From Bacillus pumilus (GTDB lineage Bacteria > Bacillota > Bacilli > Bacillales > Bacillaceae), in assembly GCF_009937765.1 (NCBI RefSeq), contig NZ_CP047089.1, positions 742,272 to 806,271 on the forward strand: a DNA stretch of 64,000 nucleotides, in the 5' to 3' direction. The position numbers and the translations under genes were made by a program. Of this stretch, positions 1 to 8,992 are shown in pieces; position 1 is the first letter of the stretch, and each line of letters begins with the position of its first letter. The notes below the pieces were generated by a model that was given only the letters and a program-made list of their open reading frames with translations, ran no database searches and had not been told where the DNA came from.

Positions 1-656
1 TAGGGCTGGATAAAACTTGATCTTAAATAATGACCTTCACCAAACACTCTTTCTTCTACTGGTCTTCTCTTTTCAGCCATGTCAAATAGAAGCTGACGAT
101 CTCGCTCTTGAGAGGGCTGGCCATTCGTGCCATATTTCCAAGGCCACCAATGATGCTCATCCCCCCTACCATCAAGCGTTCCAGCTCCTGTAATGGCAAT
201 GTTTTCTGCATGGTGTGCATAAATGAGAGGTGAATAATTATAAAGCTCGACCCCTTCATATCTTGTCAGGACAAGCGGCAGATAATCCTTTGGGTTTTGA
301 CTGAATGACACATACGCTTTCTCATGCAAATGCAACTCTACATGACTCTTCAATTCTAGCGCACCTGTCACAAATGTCCCTTCTGGAATGAGCACACGCC
401 CCCCTTTCAAACGGTGCGCATCATCAATGGCAGACTGGATAGCTTCTGTTGAAAGCTCGATTCCTTGTGCATCTGCACCATAATGAACCACATTAAATTC
501 ACGATCAGGGAACAGTGGTGCTTTGATCTGTTTTAACACTTGATCGATTCCGTTTGCTTCTTTGTCTTTCTTCCCTTGTCTTGCTAAACGTGTGAGTCCG
601 ATTCCTGTGAGTACCGTTCCTGCTGTGATATACATTAAATCCCGTTTTCTAGACAC
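1..656 (-). CDS. GH28 polygalacturonase-like protein (3' end outside window)
   Basis: Glycoside hydrolase family 28 enzymes hydrolyse polygalacturonan to galacturonate. Only the first ~218 residues are present; the gene runs off the left edge. I start it at a GTG (654-656) preceded by a GGGGGA Shine-Dalgarno. The alternative ATG three codons upstream is out of frame. The N-terminus has a basic/hydrophobic stretch, then the family-typical VVHYGADAQG, a V(L)IPEGTFVTGAL segment and ITGAGTLDGRGDEHHW, which mark the start of a right-handed beta-helix. It begins 20 bases after uxaA, so it is probably the last gene of the uxa operon. That would link pectin-fragment hydrolysis to galacturonate catabolism. 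No cleaved signal peptide is obvious, so an intracellular enzyme acting on oligomers is possible. The catalytic aspartates lie outside the window. Confidence 0.85.
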   Translation of the reverse strand, partial: MSRKRDLMYITAGTVLTGIGLTRLARQGKKDKEANGIDQVLKQIKAPLFPDREFNVVHYGADAQGIELSTEAIQSAIDDAHRLKGGRVLIPEGTFVTGALELKSHVELHLHEKAYVSFSQNPKDYLPLVLTRYEGVELYNYSPLIYAHHAENIAITGAGTLDGRGDEHHWWPWKYGTNGQPSQERDRQLLFDMAEKRRPVEERVFGEGHYLRSSFIQP

Positions 657-676
657 ATTCTCATCCCCCAGTCGCC

Positions 677-2170
677 TTAAAGTGTGACACCTGTTTTGAA
701 AATAGCTAGCTCTCTAAAATTGTTTTTTTCATGATTTAATAACTTTCCACTCGCCACATCAATGACAGTTGAAATGAATTTTTCTAACACAACATCTTCT
801 GGTACATCTTCAAGCAATTCTCCCGCATTAAAGTCAATCCAATGTTTTTTTGTTTCATACAAGGCTGTATTCGTCGAGACTTTCATTGTTGGGACAAACG
901 TGCCGAATGGTGTCCCTCTGCCTGTTGTAAAAAGAACCAACTGACAGCCAGAAGCGGCAAGAGCAGATGAAGCAACCAAATCATTTCCTGGCGCACTTAA
1001 TAAATTTAGACCCTTTCGCTTTAGCAATTCCCCATATTTCAATACATCTTGAATGTCAGAAGTCCCTGCTTTTTGTGTACATCCGAGAGATTTATCTTCT
1101 AATGTCGAAATTCCCCCTGCTTTATTTCCCGGGGAAGGATTTTCATATACTGGCTGTCGATGATCCATGAAGTATTGTTTAAAGTCATTGATCATTTGCA
1201 CAATATTGTCGAAAGTCGCTTCTGATTCTGCTCTTTCCATCAAAATCGTTTCTGCTCCAAACATTTCTGGCACTTCTGTTAACACTGTCGTACCGCCTTG
1301 AGCAACAATAAAATCGGACAGCCTTCCTAAAAGCGGATTTGCGGTAATACCGGAGAATCCATCTGATCCCCCGCACTTCAAGCCGATTTTCAGCTCAGAT
1401 AACGGGATTTCTTCACGGTGATCCTCTTTCGCTGCCTCATAAATTTCTTTGAGTAAAGCGACTCCCGTCTCAATCTCATCTCCTACTTCTTGGCTTCTTA
1501 AAAACTTCACTCTCTCATGGTCATATTCACCTAATGTAGACTGAAAATCTCCAATGTCGTTATTTTCACAACCCAGTCCGAGGACAAGCACGCCCCCAGC
1601 ATTGGGATGCTTCACGGCATTTTGTAAAATGGTTTTTGTATTTTCATGATCGTCTCCAAGCTGTGAGCATCCGTAATTGTGCTTTAATACAAGAGCTGTT
1701 TCAAACGGATGGATGCTTCCGCCCATTTCAGCGGTGAATATTTGGATAATTTGATCGGCGATGCCATTTACGCATCCAACGGTTGGGACTATCCAAAGCT
1801 CATTGCGTATCCCACTTTCCCCATTTTTCCGCTTATATCCTTTAAAAGTAAGATTCGTTTTTCCATAGGGGTTCTTTGTAAATGAAGGCTCGTATTCATA
1901 ATTAAGCTTTCCTGATAGATTGGTTTTAATGTTATGTGTATGCACCCATTCTCCAGCAGAAATGGCAGTCGTTGCGTGCCCGATGGGGTAACCGTATTTC
2001 ATGATATTCTCTCTCTGCTTGATATCAACCAATGCAAACTTATGACCTTTGGCGATGGTTTCTTTTAAAACAACAGCATGATCTTGATGATGCAGCTCCT
2101 CCCCTTGTTCAAGTACTTTTAAAGCAATACCGACATTATCTGAAGGGTGAATCACAATAAAATCTTTCAT
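677..2170 (-). CDS. uxaA: altronate dehydratase
   Basis: Dehydrates D-altronate to 2-keto-3-deoxygluconate in the galacturonate branch of hexuronate catabolism. It is 497 residues, the usual length. The N-terminal small (SAF-type) domain covers about residues 1-95 and is followed by the large UxaA domain. Typical segments include GYKRKNGESGIRNELWIVPTVGCVN and LKCGGSDGFSGITANP. The conserved cysteines are consistent with an iron-dependent lyase (family knowledge). The ATG overlaps the uxaB stop codon as ATGA, so the two are translationally coupled. The next gene downstream is the polygalacturonase. Confidence 0.95.
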   Translation of the reverse strand: MKDFIVIHPSDNVGIALKVLEQGEELHHQDHAVVLKETIAKGHKFALVDIKQRENIMKYGYPIGHATTAISAGEWVHTHNIKTNLSGKLNYEYEPSFTKNPYGKTNLTFKGYKRKNGESGIRNELWIVPTVGCVNGIADQIIQIFTAEMGGSIHPFETALVLKHNYGCSQLGDDHENTKTILQNAVKHPNAGGVLVLGLGCENNDIGDFQSTLGEYDHERVKFLRSQEVGDEIETGVALLKEIYEAAKEDHREEIPLSELKIGLKCGGSDGFSGITANPLLGRLSDFIVAQGGTTVLTEVPEMFGAETILMERAESEATFDNIVQMINDFKQYFMDHRQPVYENPSPGNKAGGISTLEDKSLGCTQKAGTSDIQDVLKYGELLKRKGLNLLSAPGNDLVASSALAASGCQLVLFTTGRGTPFGTFVPTMKVSTNTALYETKKHWIDFNAGELLEDVPEDVVLEKFISTVIDVASGKLLNHEKNNFRELAIFKTGVTL

Positions 2171-3624
2171 GCCTTTTCCCCCTGACTTTCATATTGATGT
2201 TGCAGCATTCTTTGAACAGCCGCTCTCATTCCTTCCTCCTGTATGAAAGTAAGCTGATCAGCTACAGCGTGAACCAAATCATGTATATCCGTTAAATTTC
2301 TCCCCCATAATGACTCACATGATAGAACCTTAGCTGCGATCGCTTCATTAGATTTGTTCACTTCTTCAAAGACATCCTTCATGAATGCCAGTACCGTCTC
2401 ATCATCCTTTATCTTTTCTGCATGTGCTCTGTAAAAATAAATGAGGCTGCTGAGTGAAAACACGAGTTTCATTGGAAGCTGTTTCTTTTGCTCAACATAA
2501 TCAAGCAATGACGGAAGAATACGAGTTCGGAACTTCGATACACCATTAAGCGCAATATCCAGCAATTGATGCTGCACAAATGGATTGCAAAAGCGATCCC
2601 AGACCGATTGTGTATAAAGAAGAAGCTCATCTCGAGAGAGCTCAAGCCCTGGTAGTACTTCCTCCTCCAGCATCCGCCGGATGAACGGCCCAACATCTTC
2701 ATCACCCACAGCTTCGTTTACAGTTTCTATCCCGCATGAGTAAGCGATTGGCACCATCGCTGTATGAGCACCGTTTAAAATCCGTACCTTGCTTATGCGA
2801 TAAGGCGCAATATCCTCTACAAAAAGAACATTTAAACCTGCTTTTTGAAAGGGAAGCTCTTTTTGTACGAAAACAGGTGCTTCAATAACAAAGAGGTGAT
2901 AGTATTCTGCCGTGACAAGCAACTCGTCGATATATCCCTCTTCCTTTTGAACCATTTCAGCTACTTCCTTAGAAAACCCGGGAACAATCCGATCCACAAG
3001 CGTATTGCAAAACGTATTGGCTTCCTTGATCCATGTGATAAACGCAAGCGGAAGCTCCCACTCAATTGCCATGTCTACCACATATTCCTTCAAACGGTCA
3101 CCGTTATGTTCAACCAGTTCACAAGGAAGGATGATCATCCCTTTTTGTTCATCTCCAGCAAATGATTTAAACCGGTGATATAGGAACGCTGTCAGCTTTC
3201 CCGGAAAACTCGCTTGTGGTCGATCCTCCAAGCGATCCTCCTTTCTGAACATAAGTCCTGCCTCTGTCGTATTTGAGAAAACAAAGCGGAGATCGGGGTT
3301 TTCAGCTACTTGTAAAAAAACATCATAATCCATATACGTACTGATTCCTCTGCTGATCGATTGAATGATCATGCGCTCATTCATTTCTTGACCGTCATGA
3401 TAGCCCTGAATACATAATGTGTATAAGCCATCTTGTTCATTTAAAGCTGCAACAGATCCTTTTCTCGGAGGAACAACAACAGCCCTTCCTTTAAAATCTG
3501 TGCAGTCGTTCAGCTTTTGAATGTGCCAATTCATAAAGCCTCGCATAAAATTCCCTTCACCGATCTGCAAAATCGTTTCCGGATATTCAGACACTGGGTA
3601 TATGCTTTTTGATAAACGTTTCAA
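2167..3624 (-). CDS. uxaB: tagaturonate reductase (altronate oxidoreductase)
   Basis: NAD-dependent reduction of D-tagaturonate to D-altronate, second step of galacturonate breakdown. The protein is 485 residues, in the mannitol dehydrogenase superfamily. The nucleotide-binding region near the N-terminus contains LQIGEGNFMRGFMNWHI, and the helical domain contains KVRILNGAHTAMVPIAYSCG, where Lys and Asn/His are expected at the catalytic site. The start is a TTG at 3624 with GAGAGGGGAA upstream; no ATG is placed better. It lies 60 bases after the LacI-family repressor gene and overlaps uxaA by four bases. Rare TTG initiation may keep its level down. Confidence 0.94.
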   Translation of the reverse strand: MKRLSKSIYPVSEYPETILQIGEGNFMRGFMNWHIQKLNDCTDFKGRAVVVPPRKGSVAALNEQDGLYTLCIQGYHDGQEMNERMIIQSISRGISTYMDYDVFLQVAENPDLRFVFSNTTEAGLMFRKEDRLEDRPQASFPGKLTAFLYHRFKSFAGDEQKGMIILPCELVEHNGDRLKEYVVDMAIEWELPLAFITWIKEANTFCNTLVDRIVPGFSKEVAEMVQKEEGYIDELLVTAEYYHLFVIEAPVFVQKELPFQKAGLNVLFVEDIAPYRISKVRILNGAHTAMVPIAYSCGIETVNEAVGDEDVGPFIRRMLEEEVLPGLELSRDELLLYTQSVWDRFCNPFVQHQLLDIALNGVSKFRTRILPSLLDYVEQKKQLPMKLVFSLSSLIYFYRAHAEKIKDDETVLAFMKDVFEEVNKSNEAIAAKVLSCESLWGRNLTDIHDLVHAVADQLTFIQEEGMRAAVQRMLQHQYESQGEKA

Positions 3625-3683
3625 ATGGATTCCCCTCTCTGCATTCTATGCACACGTGAACATTTTTCTTAAAAAGGTGCTGA

Positions 3684-4694
3684 TTACTGCACCTTTTTGA
3701 CTGAATCTCTGATCATGAGCTCTGTATGGACATACATTTTTTCCATATGATCCTCTTCCTGCTCTTCTCCGTTTATGACAGATAGAATGGCATCTGCTCC
3801 AAGTGCACACATTTTTTCGATTGGCTTTTTAACCGTTGTCAGTGCAGGCGTGGTATAGGATGAAAATGCAATATCATCAAAACCGATAATAGAGACATCG
3901 CCCGGACACGTCTTACCCTTTGCATATAAAGCATTCATTGCACCAATGGCCATATCATCGTTAGAGCAAAAAAGAGCTGTTGGCGGATGATCAAGGGTCA
4001 GCAGGGATTCCATTGATTCATAGCCGCTTTTCATATGGTAGTCACCCTTGATCATATATTCTTTTTTCATCGGAATATGGTGATCAATTAACGCTTGAAG
4101 AAAACCAGCTTTTCTCTCCTGAGTCGATTTAAAGCCTTCTTTTCCTTCAATGATGGCGATTTGTTGGTGGCCTTGCTGAATGAAATAGTGCGCTGCCTGG
4201 TATGCTCCTTGACTATCATCTGCTAATATATTCATCACTTCATGACTTTCTACACGGCGATTCAGCACAATGATTGGAATGCCCTGTTTCTTGACATGAT
4301 GGATAAACGCTTCATCATGTTCACTTTGGCTCATCAGCAAAATACCATCGTAGCGCTGTTTATGAATGGTTGTGTAATCATGAAAATCGTCAATACCCCT
4401 AACAAACAGATTGTAATGCTCTGTCATGACGCTATTGACGCCTTTTAACGCATCCACAAAGAAGCTTGAGGATGTGCCTTCTGTTAAACTCGTAAAAAAC
4501 AGACCGATCGTAAAAGATTTTTGTGATACAAGGCCTCTGGCATGGACATTTGGTGAATAGTTCAGCTGTTTTGCAATCGACAAAATCTTTTGTTTTGTCT
4601 TCTCTTTAATAAAAGGACTATTATTCAAAGCCCTTGATACTGTGGTATGAGAGACATTTGCCAATTTTGCTATGTCTTTAATTGTGACTGTCAT
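3684..4694 (-). CDS. exuR: LacI-family repressor of hexuronate genes (ExuR-like)
   Basis: DNA-binding repressor, probably sensing a hexuronate. Residues 1-50 form a LacI helix-turn-helix (TIKDIAKLANVSHTTVSRAL), followed by a periplasmic-binding-protein-like sensor domain to ~residue 336. I take the ATG at 4694 because AAAGGCGG sits just upstream; an ATG ten codons earlier has no ribosome site and would add a basic tail. It lies between uxaC and uxaB in the same direction, as exuR lies in front of uxaBA in B. subtilis. The assignment to ExuR rather than KdgR rests mainly on this context. Confidence 0.85.
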   Translation of the reverse strand: MTVTIKDIAKLANVSHTTVSRALNNSPFIKEKTKQKILSIAKQLNYSPNVHARGLVSQKSFTIGLFFTSLTEGTSSSFFVDALKGVNSVMTEHYNLFVRGIDDFHDYTTIHKQRYDGILLMSQSEHDEAFIHHVKKQGIPIIVLNRRVESHEVMNILADDSQGAYQAAHYFIQQGHQQIAIIEGKEGFKSTQERKAGFLQALIDHHIPMKKEYMIKGDYHMKSGYESMESLLTLDHPPTALFCSNDDMAIGAMNALYAKGKTCPGDVSIIGFDDIAFSSYTTPALTTVKKPIEKMCALGADAILSVINGEEQEEDHMEKMYVHTELMIRDSVKKVQ

Positions 4695-4762
4695 GCTATT
4701 CCGCCTTTTATGATTTTTTTCCATCTTATCATAAAACCGCTTTCATTTTCTTACCTTTTTCC

Positions 4763-6199
4763 TCATGTGATTTTACTTTGATGATGGAGCTGCTTTACTC
4801 GGTCAAATTGAAAATATTGCTTGGCATTTTCATAACTGATTCCTTTCACGATCTCCCCTAACAGCTCTAGGTCATAGGGGACTTCTCCTTTTTCTACCCA
4901 ATCCCCGATGATATCACAAAGCAGTCTTCGGAAATATTCATGCCTTGTATAGGATAAAAAACTTCGTGAATCTGTCATCATCCCGATAAAACGGCTGATC
5001 AGTCCGATACTGGAAAGAGTCATCATCTGCTCTGTCATTCCTTGCTTCGTATCATTAAACCACCAGGCTGTGCCGTGCTGCATCTTCCCCGGTGTCTTCC
5101 CGTCTTGAAAGCTTCCAGCCAATGTTGATATCACGACATTGTCTCTTGGATTTAAGGAATACAGAATCGTGTTTGGCAGTGCATCTTCTTGTTCTAAACG
5201 ATCTAATATACGGCAAAGCGGCTTTGCAATATCTTCGTCATTCATCGCATCGTACCCCGTATCTGGCCCAAGCCTCTCAAACATTTTCGTATTATTGTTT
5301 CTAAGTGCATTGATATGAAGCTGCATTGCCCAGCCACGCTCACAGTAAGCCTGACCTAGCATAATGAAAGTCTCTGTTTTAAATTTGATCTTCTCTTTTT
5401 CTGTCAATGGATAACCAGACATTCTTTTATGAAAGATGGTCTCCACTTCTTCTTGTGTCGTTTCTTCATATGTCATTTCATTAATAGCATGATCTGAGAT
5501 CAAGCAGCCGTGTTCATGGAAAAAATCAATTCTCGCGCGGAGAGCATTTAAAAAATCTTGGTAGGATTGTATTGAAATAGCTGAAGCCTCTGCCAGCTCA
5601 TGAACATATTTTTCAAACAGATCATTCGCTATATCGAGTGCTTTATCAGGTCGAAACCCTGGAAGCACTTGTACAGAGAATCCCTCTTCCCGCAGTTTTT
5701 GATGATATTGAAGTGAATCGATTGGATCATCTGTTGTCACAACAGTTTCAACGTTTGATTTCATGATGAAGTCTCTCGCTCCAAATCCCTCTTCTTGCAG
5801 CTTTTCATTGACTTTCTGCCAAATGGTGTCTGCATTTTTTTCATTTAATAGGTCTTGGACTTCGAAATACCTTCTCAGCTCTAGATGAGTCCAATGATAG
5901 AGCGGATTTCCTATGGTCATAGGGACGGTCTTCGCCCACGCCAAAAATTTATCATAATCAGATGCATCACCCGTGACATGCGTTTCGGGAATGCCATTTG
6001 CTCTCATGGCGCGCCATTTGTAATGATCTCCATAAAGCCATGCCTCAGTGATATTTCGGAAGGTTTTATTTTCATAGATGTCTTTAGGACTTAAATGGCA
6101 ATGGTAATCTATGATTGGAAGGTCCTTTGCAAACTCATGATATAACTTTTCCGCCGTTGGACTGTTTAGTAAAAACTGCTCATTTAAAAAGGCTTTCAT
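4763..6199 (-). CDS. uxaC: glucuronate/galacturonate isomerase
   Basis: Isomerises D-galacturonate to D-tagaturonate (and glucuronate to fructuronate), first step of the pathway. It is 478 residues from an ATG at 6199 preceded by GGGGGAATTTG; a TTG one codon upstream is also in frame. An amidohydrolase-fold metal motif IIDYHCHL lies at residues 29-36. Further landmarks are TVVTTDDPIDSL and MQLHINALRNNN. It is the first gene of the minus-strand uxa operon. A cre site and a LacI-type palindrome lie 38-72 bases in front of the start. Confidence 0.95.
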   Translation of the reverse strand: MKAFLNEQFLLNSPTAEKLYHEFAKDLPIIDYHCHLSPKDIYENKTFRNITEAWLYGDHYKWRAMRANGIPETHVTGDASDYDKFLAWAKTVPMTIGNPLYHWTHLELRRYFEVQDLLNEKNADTIWQKVNEKLQEEGFGARDFIMKSNVETVVTTDDPIDSLQYHQKLREEGFSVQVLPGFRPDKALDIANDLFEKYVHELAEASAISIQSYQDFLNALRARIDFFHEHGCLISDHAINEMTYEETTQEEVETIFHKRMSGYPLTEKEKIKFKTETFIMLGQAYCERGWAMQLHINALRNNNTKMFERLGPDTGYDAMNDEDIAKPLCRILDRLEQEDALPNTILYSLNPRDNVVISTLAGSFQDGKTPGKMQHGTAWWFNDTKQGMTEQMMTLSSIGLISRFIGMMTDSRSFLSYTRHEYFRRLLCDIIGDWVEKGEVPYDLELLGEIVKGISYENAKQYFQFDRVKQLHHQSKIT

Positions 6200-6236
6200 C
6201 AAATTCCCCCATCCTTCTTATCGTATGAAAACGATT

Positions 6237-6250
6237 TGTTCACGTTAACA
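6237..6250. promoter_or_regulatory. putative LacI-type (ExuR) operator
   Basis: TGTTCACGTTAACA is an almost perfect palindrome with a central ACGT (one mismatched pair). It is the kind of site LacI-family repressors bind and sits just upstream of uxaC, whose operon encodes such a repressor. The link to ExuR is inferred. Confidence 0.5.
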
Positions 6251-6257
6251 ATTTAAT

Positions 6258-6271
6258 TGTAATCGTTTACA
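6258..6271. promoter_or_regulatory. cre site (CcpA) upstream of uxaC
   Basis: TGTAATCGTTTACA matches the catabolite-responsive element consensus TGWAANCGNTNWCA at every defined position on both strands. It lies about 60 bases before uxaC, consistent with carbon catabolite repression of galacturonate use. Function is inferred from the consensus. Confidence 0.75.
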
Positions 6272-6299
6272 AAGTTGATTTCAATCCTAAAACAGGAAA

Positions 6300-6334
6300 A
6301 AACGATCTCCTTCAGAAAGGAAAATCGTTTTTTG
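6300..6334 (-). terminator. terminator of the yvrHG operon
   Basis: An AAAAAACGAT...ATCGTTTTTT stem, with an inner CTCCTT/AAGG pairing, lies directly after the kinase stop codon. The minus-strand transcript ends in a T run. The A/T runs on both sides would also allow it to act on the other strand. Confidence 0.75.
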
Positions 6335-6335
6335 G

Positions 6336-8090
6336 CTATTTTACAGAAGGTGATTTTTTTAGGATAATCGCAATAGTTGTTCCAGCACCAGGTTCACTTT
6401 CCACTTGAATATCGCCGTCATGCAGTAAGACAAGCTCTTTTGCTATTGCCAGACCAAGTCCTGTTCCATTCGTTGGGTCATTTGTATTTGTCCCTCTATA
6501 GTAGCGGTTAAATAAGTGATCGACCGTTTCTTGTGCCATACCGCATCCGTTGTCTTTCATTTCGATCCGAATTTCTTCATTTGTTTCAGACAAAACAGCA
6601 GTAATATGCGTGCCTTTTTGGTTATGCTTGACTGCATTCGCAAGCAGGTTCTCAATCACTCGTCTGAACCAAGCTTTGTCTATCTCAAAGATGACACCGT
6701 TAGTTTGGTCTTCAAAAGAGGATGAAAAATCCTCAGAAAAAGAGCTTCTTGAAAACTCGTCCATAATAGAGGCTAAAAATTCACCCAGCTCGACCGGCTT
6801 TCGATTGATAGGTAAGGCCCCATTTTTCAATCGATACGTGAGGTTTAAATCTTCAATCAAGGTCGACATGTATTCTGATTTCTCACGAATCACCTGTCCC
6901 ATTTCCATGACTTCTTCCTTGGACCATTGATATTGATCAGATTCAAGCATGAGCCCGTAGCCGTAGATGGTACTAAGGGGTGTTTTCAAATCATGAGACA
7001 ATCCTGCAATCCATTCTTCCCTTGTGGTTTGAATTTTTCTTCGGTTTTCTTCATTCTCTTTTAATGTAAGCGTGAGCTGATCCATTGTTTTGAGGATATC
7101 CTCAAATAATCGGTATTCCCGCTTAATACGCCCTTTTTTATTTTTACTAATTGGGATTCCTTTTCTATTCGTTGGTTCCTGCAATTTATTTCTAGATAAG
7201 AAAATCAGCCAGCGAATAATGTGATAGATCGGCAGTCCATAGCGATACGAATACCATAATGTCATGACGATAATAATTGTAATCGCAAGACCTGCAATTA
7301 AAATGGTCGTATATTGATTTAAAGCGTCTGTTTCTTTATCGTATAAGCCATCTGGGCTGTATACTTTATTTGGTACAGAAATGATCATATACAGGTTTTT
7401 ATTCACTCTAATATAAGATAGATCACTTCTAAACTCCCAAGGCTTTGATTGATACTTAAGTAGTTCAACATCTGTTACATCATGTTTCAAATTGGTATTG
7501 GCTCGAATGCCTTTTAAATATTTCCCTTCATCATTGAACAGATGCACCGACCCATTCATTCTCTTCAAGAATTCTTTCGTTTCAACCGAATATTGAGAGA
7601 GTGCAGCCAAATTTTTCTCGTTCTGCTTCAAATAATTGGCGACCTTTGTGCTGTTTGTTTTAAACCCATACAACACGATAAAGCTTTTTTGATCAATCTC
7701 AATTGGCCAGAAGTACATCTTATAATCTTTGAATTGTCTTTTTTCAAAGATCTGGATCATTTCATCCTTTTGATAGGAAGTTGGAATGGACTTAGGTCGG
7801 TGATAGCTATAGACGTTATGTTTTTTTGAATCAATCACTTGCAGCCAGCCGTCTCGTTTTCTCACTGCTTGCTTGAGCTGATCATCGGCCTCCATTTCTC
7901 CATCCTCGTTAAAATAAAGCCAGCTCATGAGTGTATCTCCATCAGCTTTTGTTAAACCAGTTTCAGCCATGTTCTCGTAGTATTTTTTTAAATATAAATT
8001 ATCAGAGAACGTATTTCCGATGATAAAAACGGCAATCACAATAAACATTTGTCCGACAAAGTGAAAGAAGAGTTTTGCTCGTAAATTCAT
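6336..8090 (-). CDS. yvrG: membrane sensor histidine kinase, YvrG-like
   Basis: 584-residue sensor kinase. Transmembrane segments lie at about residues 8-28 and 260-283 and enclose a ~230-residue extracytoplasmic sensor domain. A linker follows, then the dimerisation/phosphoacceptor box GLSHDLKTPLSTIYGY (His near residue 366), the N box VIENLLANAVKHN, G1 DNGCGMA and G2 GTGLGLAIAKEL. It follows its response regulator by three bases. In B. subtilis YvrG/YvrH affect cell-wall-related genes (established), and gene order next to fhuC matches the yvrGH locus. The assignment to yvrG is by synteny and size. Confidence 0.88.
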   Translation of the reverse strand: MNLRAKLFFHFVGQMFIVIAVFIIGNTFSDNLYLKKYYENMAETGLTKADGDTLMSWLYFNEDGEMEADDQLKQAVRKRDGWLQVIDSKKHNVYSYHRPKSIPTSYQKDEMIQIFEKRQFKDYKMYFWPIEIDQKSFIVLYGFKTNSTKVANYLKQNEKNLAALSQYSVETKEFLKRMNGSVHLFNDEGKYLKGIRANTNLKHDVTDVELLKYQSKPWEFRSDLSYIRVNKNLYMIISVPNKVYSPDGLYDKETDALNQYTTILIAGLAITIIIVMTLWYSYRYGLPIYHIIRWLIFLSRNKLQEPTNRKGIPISKNKKGRIKREYRLFEDILKTMDQLTLTLKENEENRRKIQTTREEWIAGLSHDLKTPLSTIYGYGLMLESDQYQWSKEEVMEMGQVIREKSEYMSTLIEDLNLTYRLKNGALPINRKPVELGEFLASIMDEFSRSSFSEDFSSSFEDQTNGVIFEIDKAWFRRVIENLLANAVKHNQKGTHITAVLSETNEEIRIEMKDNGCGMAQETVDHLFNRYYRGTNTNDPTNGTGLGLAIAKELVLLHDGDIQVESEPGAGTTIAIILKKSPSVK

Positions 8091-8093
8091 AAA

Positions 8094-8816
8094 TTATTGA
8101 TGAACCTTTACTGGGTGTGGTATAAATTTATATCCCATTCCACGGATCGTCACAATATATTCGGGCTGACTTGGATCTAACTCGATCTTTTCTCTCAGCT
8201 TTCGAATATGTACCATCACGGTGTTGTTATCACCATATGATGGAACGCCCCATACTTTCTCATAGATTTGGTCTTTTGAGAGAACCACATTCGGATGATC
8301 ACAAAAGTACTTCAGTAAAGAGAGTAGCTGAGCAGAGCATGCAGTCACCTCTCCTCTTACTTTCAATTCAGCTGAATGAGGATGATAAGAGAAATGGGCA
8401 TATTCGTATGGACTTTGAGCCTCATCTTGGTCTTCCTTTAAAGAGATATATGTTCGGTTTAAGTGAGCCTTAATTCTAGCCACAAGCTCTAGCGGATTAA
8501 ATGGCTTTGTGATGTAATCATCTGCCCCTTGAGCAAAACCGGTCAGTTTATCTACATCAGACGTTCTTGCAGTTAAATAGAAAATGGGTGCTTTCGTAAA
8601 TTTTCTCATTTCAGGAAGAACATCAAAACCAGACTTACCCGGCATCATCACATCTAGAAGTAAGAGATGGATGTCCTCGTTTTTGACAACATCTAATGCT
8701 TCATCTGCATGGTAAGCTTTATATATATGCTTGAATCCTTCTTTTTTTAATACGCGTTCAACCATTTTGACAATTGCTTCTTCGTCATCTGCAATCAATA
8801 TTTTTGCTGTTTCCAC
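8094..8816 (-). CDS. yvrH: OmpR-family response regulator, YvrH-like
   Basis: 240-residue two-component regulator. The receiver domain (residues 4-120) has the acidic pocket DDEE, phospho-acceptor Asp55 in LLLLDVMMPG, Thr in LTARTSD and Lys in YITKPF. The winged-helix effector domain (~145-232) contains KDQIYEKVWG and DNNTVMVHIRKLREKIE, then a TIRGMGYKF wing. The start is a GTG at 8816 with AAAGGAAAGAG upstream. It is co-transcribed with yvrG. The C-terminal domain closely resembles what I remember of B. subtilis YvrH. Confidence 0.9.
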   Translation of the reverse strand: METAKILIADDEEAIVKMVERVLKKEGFKHIYKAYHADEALDVVKNEDIHLLLLDVMMPGKSGFDVLPEMRKFTKAPIFYLTARTSDVDKLTGFAQGADDYITKPFNPLELVARIKAHLNRTYISLKEDQDEAQSPYEYAHFSYHPHSAELKVRGEVTACSAQLLSLLKYFCDHPNVVLSKDQIYEKVWGVPSYGDNNTVMVHIRKLREKIELDPSQPEYIVTIRGMGYKFIPHPVKVHQ

Positions 8817-8950
8817 GCATCTCTTTCCTTTCTAGCTATGATCTCTAACCGTATATTACCATTGTCTAAAGTAAAAAAGTACCTCTTTTCTGCATAAAAG
8901 CGAAAAAATATCAACTGGGGGAAATGGCATTACTAGGAAGATTCAGAGAC

Positions 8951-8980
8951 GCAAAAAAACTCGGCTATTCCACCGAGTTC
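8951..8980 (-). terminator. terminator after fhuC
   Basis: AACTCGG/CCGAGTT stem with an 8-base loop, followed on the minus strand by TTTTTTTGC, 12 bases past the fhuC stop. Confidence 0.85.
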
Positions 8981-8992
8981 CTTTTACTTCTA

